A stretch of 64,000 bases of DNA from the NCBI GenBank assembly GCA_964631725.1, contig CAZVYX010000025.1, positions 1 to 64,000 of the forward strand, read 5' to 3'. The stretch comes from GCA-2731375 sp964631725 (lineage in GTDB: Bacteria; Pseudomonadota; Alphaproteobacteria; GCA-2731375). The notes under the pieces are model-generated. The model saw only the letters and a program-made list of their open reading frames with translations. It was not told the origin of the DNA and ran no database searches. Below, piece after piece: positions 52,375 to 60,787 of this stretch (within the stretch, counting starts at the first letter, position 1; every line of letters starts with the position of its first letter). The position numbers and the translations under genes were made by a program.

Positions 52375-52398
52375 TTGACATAACGGTCGAATTTGACC
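52375..52398 (+). promoter_or_regulatory. Possible -35 box and operator before the TRAP operon
   Basis: The divergent gap 52140-52550 (411 bases) carries no gene. It contains leader element A, a TTGACA box at 52375-52380 and an imperfect 14-base palindrome GGTCGAATTTGACC at 52385-52398 that resembles FCD-type GntR sites. I could not match a -10 box at the right distance. The remainder of the gap shows nothing else that I can interpret. Confidence 0.35.
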
Positions 52399-52550
52399 AA
52401 CCTTCGAACCGTGGACGAAGTATTCAAGGCCTAGACTTGCTGACTTCGGACATGCACCTTCATCCGATGCCCAAAGCGCTCCGCTGCGTGAGTGGCGGTC
52501 GCGGGGGAGGTTGGATAGATAAGGTAGAACCAAATCAGGGAGGATAGGCT

Positions 52551-53606
52551 ATGAAACGAACCAAATTGACAGGTGGCTTGATCGCCGCCGCAATGAGTTT
52601 GACGCTTGGCGCCACAACCGTGAGCGCGGCTGAGAAATGGAGCATGGCGACACCGTGGCCGGGCGGCCCATTGTTGGAACGGGCGGCGAAGGGTGCGGCG
52701 CGCAACGTCGAATTTCTCACCAACGGCGACGTCAAGATCGAGGTTTTTCCAGGCGGCACCATGGGCAGCCCCCTCAAAGTGACGGAGACGGTGCGCAAGG
52801 GTGTGGCGGAGATTGGTCACAACTGGGCCGGCTATGACTGGGGTATCGACAAGACTACCGTGCTGTTCGCTGGCTGGGCCGGCGGCTTCAACGCCGAGCA
52901 GATGTTCCACTGGTTGTTCGAAGGCGGCGGCCTGGAGATGTACCAGGAATACAAGATGGAGAAGTTTGGCGTGCACGTGTTCCCATGCGGCATGCTGCCG
53001 CGTGAAATGGGCATGCATTCGCGCAAGCGCCTACAAAAGATGGAGGACTTCAAGGGCCTGAAACTACGCACGGCCGGCGCCTGGGCGGAAATCGTCTCCG
53101 GCATGGGCGTTTCCACTGTCATCCTGCCCGGCGCGGAAGTCTATCCCTCGCTGGAGCGTGGCGTGATTGACGCCATCGAATGGGCCCAATTGTCCGTCAA
53201 CAAGACCTACGGCTTCGAAAAGATCGCTAAATATCTGATCATGCCCGGCTTCCATCAACCATATGCCCTGGCCGAGTGCGAAGTTAACAAGAAGGCCTAT
53301 GCCAAGATCGGCGAACGGAATCAGAAGCTGATACAGATCGCGGGCAAGATGACCACCTACAAGTTCTATCAGCAGATCGGTCATGACGACACGTCAGCTT
53401 ACGACTTCTATAAGAATTCCGGCAACGAGATCGTCGTACTGGATGATGCGGTGATCAAGAAAGGTGACGAGCTGTCGCAAGCTTGGGCCGATAAGGTTGC
53501 CGCCAAGCAAGGCGGTTGGTTCGCCAAGGTGCTGGCAAACCAACGGGCTTATAAGAAAGCCTGGGGCAACGCTCACAAGTATCGCGATTCCCTGCCTCCA
53601 AAATAG
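52551..53606 (+). CDS. TRAP transporter substrate-binding protein, DctP family
   Basis: This 351-residue protein has a signal peptide (residues 1-26, ending VSA|AEKW) and the DctP fold, including KMEDFKGLKLRTAGAWAEI and the VIDAIEWAQ region. It binds ligand in the periplasm for the DctQM membrane pair. The ligand is unknown; by context it may be the methylated compound used by the flanking fusion methyltransferases. GGGAGGATAGGCT lies upstream of the ATG. Confidence 0.93.
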   Translation: MKRTKLTGGLIAAAMSLTLGATTVSAAEKWSMATPWPGGPLLERAAKGAARNVEFLTNGDVKIEVFPGGTMGSPLKVTETVRKGVAEIGHNWAGYDWGIDKTTVLFAGWAGGFNAEQMFHWLFEGGGLEMYQEYKMEKFGVHVFPCGMLPREMGMHSRKRLQKMEDFKGLKLRTAGAWAEIVSGMGVSTVILPGAEVYPSLERGVIDAIEWAQLSVNKTYGFEKIAKYLIMPGFHQPYALAECEVNKKAYAKIGERNQKLIQIAGKMTTYKFYQQIGHDDTSAYDFYKNSGNEIVVLDDAVIKKGDELSQAWADKVAAKQGGWFAKVLANQRAYKKAWGNAHKYRDSLPPK

Positions 53607-53640
53607 AACCTGAGGCCGGGTATCAACCCGTATGTTGCCG

Positions 53641-53664
53641 GGGGCGCTCTCAACAGAGCGCCCC
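53641..53664 (+). terminator. Strong hairpin between dctP-like and dctQ-like genes
   Basis: Perfect ten-base GC-rich arms GGGGCGCTCT (53641-53650) and AGAGCGCCCC (53655-53664) with loop CAAC lie in the 140-base gap. No T run follows, so mRNA 3'-end protection or partial termination is likely, which would raise the amount of binding protein relative to the membrane subunits. Confidence 0.65.
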
Positions 53665-53746
53665 TGGTGGCATGCCCAGCCAAGGCTTCACCACCTTGAA
53701 TTTTGCGAGCACCCGATTTCCCAGTATTTGAAACATGGTCTAAACA

Positions 53747-54304
53747 ATGGCGAGTTTTGTTAATTTGGTTGAGCGGATTACGCGCTTCTTCGGGTATGTC
53801 GCGGCCTGGATGATATTGCCGCTCACTCTGTCGATGGTGTGGGAAGTGTTTTCGCGCTATGTGCTCGACGCCCCGACTTTCTGGGCTTACGAGATCGCCT
53901 ATATGCTGATGGGGGCAAGCCTGATGCTCGGGATCGCCTACACGCTTCAGCTACGCCGCCACATACGTGTTGATTTCATCTACGACATGGTCTCGACCAA
54001 GCAGCGGGCGATGATCGATTTGGGCGGCTACATTTTTTTCCTGCTGCCGGTGGTGCTCTGGATGCTGTGGGGCCTGTGGGATTATCTCGCTTATGCCTAC
54101 GAGACCAATGAGGTTTCGGGTGAATCTGCCTGGAACCCGGTCGTCTGGCCATTCCGGGTCACCCTTGTTTTCGGTTTCGTGCTGTTCGCGCTGCAGATCG
54201 TCGTGGAAATCATCAAGGGCGGCTATGTGATCATGGGCTTGGAACCGCCTGGCTGGTCCGAAGCTGAAAACCACGCCCCAGACGTCCACGCGGTGGAGCA
54301 GTAA
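53747..54304 (+). CDS. TRAP transporter small permease, DctQ family
   Basis: This 185-residue protein has four predicted membrane helices and the small-subunit features EVFSRYVLDAPTFWAYEIAYMLMG and RRHIRVDF, typical of DctQ. It supports the large permease and contacts the binding protein. It ends one base before the DctM start, so the two are translated together. Confidence 0.92.
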   Translation: MASFVNLVERITRFFGYVAAWMILPLTLSMVWEVFSRYVLDAPTFWAYEIAYMLMGASLMLGIAYTLQLRRHIRVDFIYDMVSTKQRAMIDLGGYIFFLLPVVLWMLWGLWDYLAYAYETNEVSGESAWNPVVWPFRVTLVFGFVLFALQIVVEIIKGGYVIMGLEPPGWSEAENHAPDVHAVEQ

Positions 54305-54305
54305 C

Positions 54306-55622
54306 ATGACCCTTGCCATGTGGATGTTCCCGGCCCTGATGGCCGCGATTTTTATCGGTTTCCCTGTTGCGTTTTCCCTGATGGGGGTCGGCTTTGTGTT
54401 CGGCTTGATACGCTTCGGCGACTCGGCCGTGTTTCAATTCGTCACCAAGGTACAGGACGTCAGCGGCAACTACATTCTGTCCGCCGTACCGTTGTTTATT
54501 TTCATGGGCGCGATGCTGGAGCGTTCCGGCATCGCCGCGCGGCTGTTCGAGGCAGTGCATCTATGGACCCGCCGTCTGCCCGGTGGTCTGGCTGTCGGCA
54601 CCGTTGGCATGTGCGTCATCTTCGCCGCCGCCTCCGGCGTGGTCGGTGCGACCGAGACTGTTGTCGGCCTCCTCGCGATCCCGGTGATGCTGACACATAA
54701 GTACGATAAGTCGTTGATCTCGGGCACCATCTGTGCCGGCGGCTCGCTCGGTACCATCATCCCGCCATCGGTTGTTGTCGTCGTGCTTGGCCCCGTGGCC
54801 GACGTCTCGGTCGGCGATCTGTTCGCTGGCATCATGTTTCCCGGCCTGATCATGGCCGGACTTTATATCGCCTATATCCTGGTCCGCTGTATTATCGACC
54901 CGGAAGCGGGGCCGCGCCTACCCCATGACGACAGCGAACCGAATTTCTTTGAGAAACTGCGCATCACGACAATTGCCCTGGTACCGCCCTTCATCCTGAT
55001 CTTCCTGGTGTTGGGAACCATCCTGATGGGCTGGGCAACGACGACCGAGGCCGCGGCCTGCGGCGCCCTTGGCGCCGTCGTGTTGACCCTGATCTACCGC
55101 AACTTCTCCTTCGCGGTGCTTTCGGATGCTTTCGTACGAACCATCCTGATCACCGCGATGATCCTGACAATCCTGCTTGGCGGCAGCATATTCTCCGGCG
55201 TTTTCATCGCCTCGGGCGGTCTGTCAGCGACCAAGGACATTCTGGCGGCGGCCAATCTGACCGGTTGGCCGACGGTGTTCCTGATCCTTTTCCTCACCTT
55301 CCTCGCCGGCTTTGTCCTGGATCTGTTCTCGATCATCCTGATCATCATTCCGATTGCCATACCGATCGTTTCTGGCTTCGGCTTTGATCCGGTCTGGTTC
55401 TGTGTGCTGTTCCTGGTGGTCATGCAGACCAGTTACCTGACGCCACCGATGGCACCATCAATCTTCTATCTCCGCGGCATTTCACCGCCCGAGATTACGT
55501 TGAAGCACATGTACAAAGGCGTGGTGCCCTTCATCGGGCTTGAGATCGTGACCCTGTTCCTGGTGATGGTCTTTCCCGCCATCGCGCTCTGGCTGCCGGC
55601 GAAGCTGCTCGGCGGCTTCTAA
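54306..55622 (+). CDS. TRAP transporter large permease, DctM family
   Basis: This 438-residue polytopic protein has the DctM hallmarks AVPLFIFMGAMLERSGIA, GGSLGTIIPPSVVVVV and the repeated TTEAAACGALGAV half. It is the sodium-coupled channel of the TRAP transporter. Its stop TAA at 55620-55622 overlaps the stop of the convergent fusion methyltransferase by three bases of shared sequence. Confidence 0.95.
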   Translation: MTLAMWMFPALMAAIFIGFPVAFSLMGVGFVFGLIRFGDSAVFQFVTKVQDVSGNYILSAVPLFIFMGAMLERSGIAARLFEAVHLWTRRLPGGLAVGTVGMCVIFAAASGVVGATETVVGLLAIPVMLTHKYDKSLISGTICAGGSLGTIIPPSVVVVVLGPVADVSVGDLFAGIMFPGLIMAGLYIAYILVRCIIDPEAGPRLPHDDSEPNFFEKLRITTIALVPPFILIFLVLGTILMGWATTTEAAACGALGAVVLTLIYRNFSFAVLSDAFVRTILITAMILTILLGGSIFSGVFIASGGLSATKDILAAANLTGWPTVFLILFLTFLAGFVLDLFSIILIIIPIAIPIVSGFGFDPVWFCVLFLVVMQTSYLTPPMAPSIFYLRGISPPEITLKHMYKGVVPFIGLEIVTLFLVMVFPAIALWLPAKLLGGF

Positions 55623-57604
55623 GCCAGCGCTTCGGCCATCTGCTCCTTGGCAACGGTAACGGCTTGACCGGCGTCGTGGGCGTAGCCGTCGGCGCCAACG
55701 TGATCAGCAAACATCTGGTTGACCGGCGCGCCACCGACGATGACTTTGAGGTCATCGCGCAAACCGGCTTCCGCCAGGGCATCGATGATTTCCTTCATCT
55801 GCGGCATGGTCGTGGTCAACAGCGCCGATAGCGCCACAATGTCGGGGCGGTGTTCGCGCACTTGTTCGACCACTTCCTTGGTCGAGACATTGACGCCCAT
55901 GTCAATCACCTCGAAGCCGGTGCCCTTCATCATGGAAAGCACCATATTCTTGCCGATGTCGTGCAAATCCCCCAGCACCGTGCCGATCAGCACCCGCCCG
56001 CCACGCTTGACGTTGGAGGTCGCCAGATAGGGTTCCAACAGTTTTAGACCATCGTTCATGGCCCGGGCCGAGAGCAGCACCTCGGGAATGAACACGGTGC
56101 CGTCGGTAAAACGGCCGCCGATCACGTCCATCGCCGGCAGCATGCCCTTGTTGAGGATATCCTGGGCCGCATAACCCTGATCCAGCAGTTCCTGGGCATG
56201 CACCAGAATGTCTTCTTCTTCGCCCTCAAGGACATCGTTGGTGACCTGTTCGAAAGCCTCGCCGACATCCATCTCGGCGATGGTTTCCTCCGTTGATTTG
56301 GGGACTGCCTTGGGTGTTACCGCTTCCTTGGCCGCCTCCAGGCTGGCCTCGGTAACCGGCCGATAGCTGCCGGCGGCAAGGGGCAGACCGCCCTCCTTTT
56401 CGATCCGATCGCCGATGTAGAGCAGCCGGTCAAAATCCGCATCGGGCGGCGTGGTATCGCCGATCGAGGCGACGAAACGGGTACCCGGCGCGATGGTCTT
56501 GAACAGATTGTCCATGAAGTCCTTGAGGTCTTCCTGGGTCGAGGACTTCTCCAGCAACAACATCTCCGGGATACCGCCATGGATGGTCAGATGACCCGGC
56601 CGGCACCATTGATCGTAATAATCCTCGATCTTCACCTTGGTCATGGGCCATGGCGTTACCGCGTCCGCCACGTCCATGTGGCTGCCCGCGATTAGGTCCA
56701 TCAGGCCCTGGTTCTCGCCATCGGGATGGCAGACCATGGCGACGCCCCTGGGTTTGAGGATCTCGGCCGCCTTGTGGCACCAGGGCTGAAAATACTCCTC
56801 ATAAAGGCTGGGATAGGTGATCATGTCATCGACATTGGACATCCACAAAATGGCATCCATCTCGACGCCCGTGAGCACATCGAGGACCTGGTCAAAAACA
56901 CCATTCATCGCTTCCAGCAGCTCCGCCATCTCCTTGGCGTAATCATGGTGGTGGATGTAGAATTCGGTGGCGTCCAGGAACGTTTTTTGGATGAAGTGCA
57001 TGGGCGAGCCGCAGCTCAGCCCCAGCCCGCGCGACACCGCGATGCCGTCATCGCCGATCTCTTTCCGCCATCTTTCATAACGCTCGTAGCACGGCTTGAT
57101 CGTCAGAGTGCCAAAGATATGCGCCATCACCTTGTAGTCCTCGCGACCCTTGATGGCATGTTCCTTGACCCAGGATATGGAGGCGCCGGCCTTCTTCATT
57201 TCCGCTGTAAAACCGTGCAGCACGCTGACCGTGCCGACCGGCGTGCGGTACACCACGCGCGTCATCTCGTCGCCATTCTCAAGCTCGGTCGTCACCTGGA
57301 TGTCGACGTCGGAGGAGAACTCGAAGCCGCAGGGAAATTCCTTCAGATCATAAAGCCCGATGGCACGGTGATGCATGTCCTCGGGCTTTTCCGCGCGGCT
57401 GTATTCCGCCGACATCTTGTGCAGCGGCCAACCCAGGGAACGGTGCACGTCTTCCACCGACATGCCCTCGAATTGCTTGGGCATGGTGCCCCTGAATTCC
57501 TGGGCATTGTGCCAAAGGTCGATGCGCGGAACCCATGGAATCCGATCGACCATTTCGCCACGAATGACGGCCAATAGATTTTCACGGTGGTTGATCGATG
57601 ACAT
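55619..57604 (-). CDS. CmuA-like methyltransferase-corrinoid fusion protein, copy 4
   Basis: This 661-residue fourth fusion has a UroD-like half starting MSSINHRENLLAVIRGE, CHPDGENQG at the metal-site loop and a corrinoid domain with DLHDIG (His548). The N-terminus differs from MTHRE of the tandem copies, the linker is longer (an extra PKSTEE segment) and the GGCTTGGGGAAGCC leader is absent, so it is the most diverged member. It converges on the TRAP large permease with overlapping stops. Confidence 0.87.
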   Translation of the reverse strand: MSSINHRENLLAVIRGEMVDRIPWVPRIDLWHNAQEFRGTMPKQFEGMSVEDVHRSLGWPLHKMSAEYSRAEKPEDMHHRAIGLYDLKEFPCGFEFSSDVDIQVTTELENGDEMTRVVYRTPVGTVSVLHGFTAEMKKAGASISWVKEHAIKGREDYKVMAHIFGTLTIKPCYERYERWRKEIGDDGIAVSRGLGLSCGSPMHFIQKTFLDATEFYIHHHDYAKEMAELLEAMNGVFDQVLDVLTGVEMDAILWMSNVDDMITYPSLYEEYFQPWCHKAAEILKPRGVAMVCHPDGENQGLMDLIAGSHMDVADAVTPWPMTKVKIEDYYDQWCRPGHLTIHGGIPEMLLLEKSSTQEDLKDFMDNLFKTIAPGTRFVASIGDTTPPDADFDRLLYIGDRIEKEGGLPLAAGSYRPVTEASLEAAKEAVTPKAVPKSTEETIAEMDVGEAFEQVTNDVLEGEEEDILVHAQELLDQGYAAQDILNKGMLPAMDVIGGRFTDGTVFIPEVLLSARAMNDGLKLLEPYLATSNVKRGGRVLIGTVLGDLHDIGKNMVLSMMKGTGFEVIDMGVNVSTKEVVEQVREHRPDIVALSALLTTTMPQMKEIIDALAEAGLRDDLKVIVGGAPVNQMFADHVGADGYAHDAGQAVTVAKEQMAEALA

Positions 57605-57673
57605 CCAAACACTCCTATCTGACAGCCTGGATATTTTTTCGTTATCAACGTTTCCAGTACTGCTAACTTGTGA

Positions 57674-57692
57674 CGGCGATCCAGTTTCGCCG
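57674..57692 (-). terminator. Weak hairpin after the SCO1 gene
   Basis: CGGCGA (57674-57679) and TCGCCG (57687-57692) pair around a seven-base loop in the gap between the SCO1-like gene and the fourth fusion gene. There is no T run. It may separate the two leftward transcription units. Confidence 0.3.
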
Positions 57693-57713
57693 TGCTACTT
57701 GGCATACAGGAAC

Positions 57714-58382
57714 CTATTTTGCCCTGGCAAGCGCCTCTTGGATATTGACGAAATGCCGGATCCGACCGGTCATCGCATCGACCTCCGTCGCCGCCATGCC
57801 GAAATTGAACACGGCCAGTCCCCTGCCCTCCACGCCAACCAGATAGATCGAGGTCGTGTGGCCCATGGCATATTCGTCGTCCTCGTCCTCATTCTTGTCC
57901 CCCGCCTCGTCCTTGGGCGGAAGGATCTTGTTGTAGTAGACACGGTAACCTTCCGCCGCCTGGGCGACTTGCTCCGGCGTTCCAGTCAGACCGATCAGCT
58001 TGGGATGGAAGGCGGTGACATACTCCTTCAGCGCCTCGGGGGTATCGCGGGCTGGATCAATGGTGATGAAGATCGGCCGCACCCATTCCGCCTGCTCACC
58101 CAGCAGATCCATGGTGGTGCTCATGGCTTGCAGACCGGTCGGGCAGACATCGGGGCAATAGGTGTAGCCAAATGCGATCAGCATCAGCTTGCCGCGGTAG
58201 TCCTGGTCTGTCACAGCCCGCCCCGTATGATCGGTCAGGGCGAACGGTCCACTGGGCGGATACATGGTAATGGGATCGATCTTTTCCGGCACCGGGTCGG
58301 AATAGAGCAGATAGCCCACCGCCCCGCCGGCCAAGCCGAAGCCGAGCACAATGACAAGGATGGCCAGACGGAATTTGTTCAT
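57714..58382 (-). CDS. SCO1/SenC-family copper chaperone protein
   Basis: This 222-residue protein has one N-terminal membrane anchor (residues 7-28) and a thioredoxin-like domain with the copper/redox motif CPDVCP and a later conserved His (GHTTSIYLV). SCO proteins deliver copper to, or keep thiols reduced in, the CuA site of cytochrome oxidase. An acidic stretch DEAGDKNEDEDDEY near residues 165-180 is an unusual insert. It is followed by the fourth fusion gene on the same strand and preceded by a TlpA-like gene (43-base gap). Confidence 0.92.
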   Translation of the reverse strand: MNKFRLAILVIVLGFGLAGGAVGYLLYSDPVPEKIDPITMYPPSGPFALTDHTGRAVTDQDYRGKLMLIAFGYTYCPDVCPTGLQAMSTTMDLLGEQAEWVRPIFITIDPARDTPEALKEYVTAFHPKLIGLTGTPEQVAQAAEGYRVYYNKILPPKDEAGDKNEDEDDEYAMGHTTSIYLVGVEGRGLAVFNFGMAATEVDAMTGRIRHFVNIQEALARAK

Positions 58383-58425
58383 CGTTCAGTCTTCTCTTTG
58401 CAAGATCCGGTTATCGACGCGGGGA

Positions 58426-58935
58426 TCACAGCAGTTTCGCCAGTTCGTACTTCAGCAGCGCCTCGGTCACCGCGCCGGCGTGGACATAGGTGATGAAGCC
58501 TTCCCGGTCGATAAAGAAGGTGTAGGGCAGGCCATGCAAGCCGTAGTCCTGCTTGATGCTGCCCGTCAGATCAAGGCCGGAAGGGTAGGTAATACCGTTT
58601 TTCGCCAGGAATTGCCGTGCCTTGGCTTCGGTATCATCAATGCCGACGCCGACAAACATCACCTGTCTGGCGGCGTATTCCTGATAGACCTTTTCCAGAT
58701 CATTCGCCTCGATGCCGCAGGTAGTGCACCAGGAGGCATAGAAATTAATGATCACGGGATTGCCCCGATGATCGCTGAGGCGAAAGCCGCCGCCGCCGTC
58801 AAACCGCGTCAACGTGAAATCCGGCGCCAGGCTTTTGCCGGCACCGCGCTCCTCATCCTGGCACCCCGCCAGGGCAAGTGGCAGGCACAGGACCAGGATC
58901 AGAGCCAGAAAACGATTTTGCCACCAATGATGCAT
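58426..58935 (-). CDS. TlpA/ResA-family thioredoxin-like lipoprotein
   Basis: This 169-residue protein has a lipoprotein signal with lipobox LAGC (residues 21-24) and a thioredoxin fold with WCTTC at the active site and a cis-Pro region LPYTFFI. It is likely a periplasmic disulfide reductant for cytochrome c or copper-site assembly. It lies upstream of SCO1 in the same leftward unit. Confidence 0.9.
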   Translation of the reverse strand: MHHWWQNRFLALILVLCLPLALAGCQDEERGAGKSLAPDFTLTRFDGGGGFRLSDHRGNPVIINFYASWCTTCGIEANDLEKVYQEYAARQVMFVGVGIDDTEAKARQFLAKNGITYPSGLDLTGSIKQDYGLHGLPYTFFIDREGFITYVHAGAVTEALLKYELAKLL

Positions 58936-59101
58936 CGAACACGCCGCCTCGGCGAAAGGTAAAAGAGGAAAAAACGGAAAACTTTAGGCACTCTAAACTG
59001 CCATTCCCAATCTCTATGGTCCTTGATCGGTGTCAAAGGCAGCAACCTTGTTAGGGAGTAGTGTTGATGCTGTTTTGGAGCTTGAAAGGGCCCTATCGAA
59101 A

Positions 59102-59518
59102 ATGAAGAAAATCAGCCCAATTTTGATCGCCTGCGCCCTGTTTGGGGCCGGAATTTTCGCCGCGACCCAGGCCAGTGGCGGACAGAAATCGGACCCCACC
59201 GCCGCCTCGGCCTGGAGTGCCGGAAATGCCGCCGGTCTTGGCAATTTCATGAGTTACTGTATGCCCTGCCATGGCGAAACGGGGAAGGGTGACGGCATGC
59301 TGTCAGAAGACCTTGATGTGAAGCCGAGAAATCTTGCCGAACCGGGATTCCTCTCGTCGAAAACCGACGCGCATGTCTTCAAGGTGATCAAGCATGGCGG
59401 CGCCTCCGTCGGGCTGACCGAGAATATGACGCCATTCGCGGGTCAACTCAGCGATAAGGAAATCCGCAATGTCATTGCCTATCTCAAGAAAGAGATCTGC
59501 AAGTGTGAGTTCAAGTAG
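59102..59518 (+). CDS. Monoheme class I cytochrome c
   Basis: This 138-residue protein has a signal peptide (about residues 1-24), heme motif CMPCH followed by GETGKGDG, and a Met-containing loop TENMTPFAGQLSD, with Met as likely sixth ligand. The ATG at 59102 is preferred to a reading from 59030 because it places a proper signal at the N-terminus. It is a soluble periplasmic electron carrier at the head of a cytochrome biogenesis operon, divergent from TlpA/SCO1 across a 166-base gap. Confidence 0.9.
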   Translation: MKKISPILIACALFGAGIFAATQASGGQKSDPTAASAWSAGNAAGLGNFMSYCMPCHGETGKGDGMLSEDLDVKPRNLAEPGFLSSKTDAHVFKVIKHGGASVGLTENMTPFAGQLSDKEIRNVIAYLKKEICKCEFK

Positions 59519-59558
59519 TAGCTAATTTATCCGCATGCCCTGAAGACAAGAATATGCG

Positions 59559-60335
59559 ATGCCGACAATGATGCTGATACGCGGGCTTATCCTGGTTTTG
59601 CTGCTGTTGCCGCTTGCGGCGGTGGAGGCATGGGCGGAGGATGATTTGTCGATCGGCCGCATGCGGGTGATGATCTGGCCGGAATATGACGATCCCAGCG
59701 TCCTGGTGGTCTATGACGGCCGCTTTTCCGACGATACGAAGTTTCCCACGTCGACGGATTTTTTCATTCCCAAGGGCGCCATTATCAACGACATCTGCAG
59801 CCTCTCACCCGCCGGGCAGCACTACTGTCAGCTTTTCGATGTCAAGGAAGGCGCGGATTACGATACGGTCCACCTGTCGCTGCCGTTTTCCAACTTCTAT
59901 CTGAGCTTTCACCTTGCCCCCGTCGATGTCGCGGTGGCGCAACGGCGGATCAAATACGCGATAAAGACCAATCATCCCATCGCCAGCATGGAAGTGGATA
60001 TCCAGCAGCCCCTGCGGTCGACGGATTTCGCGATCACGCCTTCAGGCGGCAAGAGCTCGGAAGAGAAGGATTTCAACCATTTCACCTACGCCCTGGAAAA
60101 CGTCGCCAAGGGCGCGGATCCCGTCTTTACGATCGGCTACATAAAGGCAAGCGGCGAACCTTCGGTTGATGTCAAATACGCCTCCATGACCGGGCGGCGG
60201 GTCTGGGGGTCGCCCTATCAGACCCAACGCAACGTCAGGACAATTGTTTATGCCGTGTTTGGCACCGGCCTGGTGATGGTTCTGGCCGCATTGTTCTGGA
60301 TTGTCAGGACCCGGCGGCAAAAGGGCGCGGCGTGA
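59559..60335 (+). CDS. Exported protein of unknown function with C-terminal anchor
   Basis: This 258-residue protein has a signal peptide (residues 1-26, AWA|EDD), an extracytoplasmic beta-rich domain and a C-terminal membrane helix (about 230-250) followed by RTRRQKG. It contains two cysteines (CSLSPAGQHYC). No family was recognised with certainty. The next gene, ccmH-like, starts at its stop, so a role in cytochrome c assembly or as a carrier for the heme/redox apparatus is likely from context only. Confidence 0.6.
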   Translation: MPTMMLIRGLILVLLLLPLAAVEAWAEDDLSIGRMRVMIWPEYDDPSVLVVYDGRFSDDTKFPTSTDFFIPKGAIINDICSLSPAGQHYCQLFDVKEGADYDTVHLSLPFSNFYLSFHLAPVDVAVAQRRIKYAIKTNHPIASMEVDIQQPLRSTDFAITPSGGKSSEEKDFNHFTYALENVAKGADPVFTIGYIKASGEPSVDVKYASMTGRRVWGSPYQTQRNVRTIVYAVFGTGLVMVLAALFWIVRTRRQKGAA

Positions 60336-60787
60336 TGGCCTGGGTTGCAATCACGCCCTTCAAGCCCCGCCGGTTTAGCCGCCAATTCGCCGGATGGCTG
60401 CTGGCCCTATGTCTTTTCCTACCCTTCGACGCCCTGGCCCTGACGGTTGGCGAGGTGGCCCGGGACCTGAACTGTCCCTGCGAATGCCCGCTGATCCTGG
60501 AAGACTGCAACATGACCTGCGGCCTCGATTGGAAGGAAGAAATCGGTGAAATGATCAAGGCGGGCAAGAATAAGCAGGAGATCATGGACTACTTCATCGC
60601 CTCATATGGCGAAGAAGCGCGCCTGACGACGATGCAACGGATCGACGGCAAGGTTTTCCAATACACCCGGGGCTTTGGCACCACGGATTGGGTGATATTG
60701 TGGAGCGGCGTGGCATTCTGGCTCCTGGTCCTCATGGGTGGCATCTACTATGGCGTCAGAAAATTTGCCGCCCGGGCCGCTGTCTAG
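60335..60787 (+). CDS. CcmH-like cytochrome c maturation protein, cysteine-rich
   Basis: This 150-residue protein has an N-terminal membrane segment, a periplasmic three-helix domain and a C-terminal helix (about 115-135), as in CcmH/CycL. Instead of the usual LRCxxC it has LNCPCECP with two further cysteines (DCNMTC), then the conserved GKNKQEIMDYFIASYGEEARL region. CcmH reduces apocytochrome CXXCH cysteines before heme attachment. A GTG three bases earlier is an alternative start; the ATG overlaps the preceding stop. Confidence 0.85.
   Translation: MAWVAITPFKPRRFSRQFAGWLLALCLFLPFDALALTVGEVARDLNCPCECPLILEDCNMTCGLDWKEEIGEMIKAGKNKQEIMDYFIASYGEEARLTTMQRIDGKVFQYTRGFGTTDWVILWSGVAFWLLVLMGGIYYGVRKFAARAAV

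Noticed and set aside
52140..52550. Sigma-54 promoter in the leader element GGCTTGGGGAAGCC
   Set aside because: The GG-N10-GC spacing of -24/-12 elements is not met, and the hairpin symmetry explains the pattern better.
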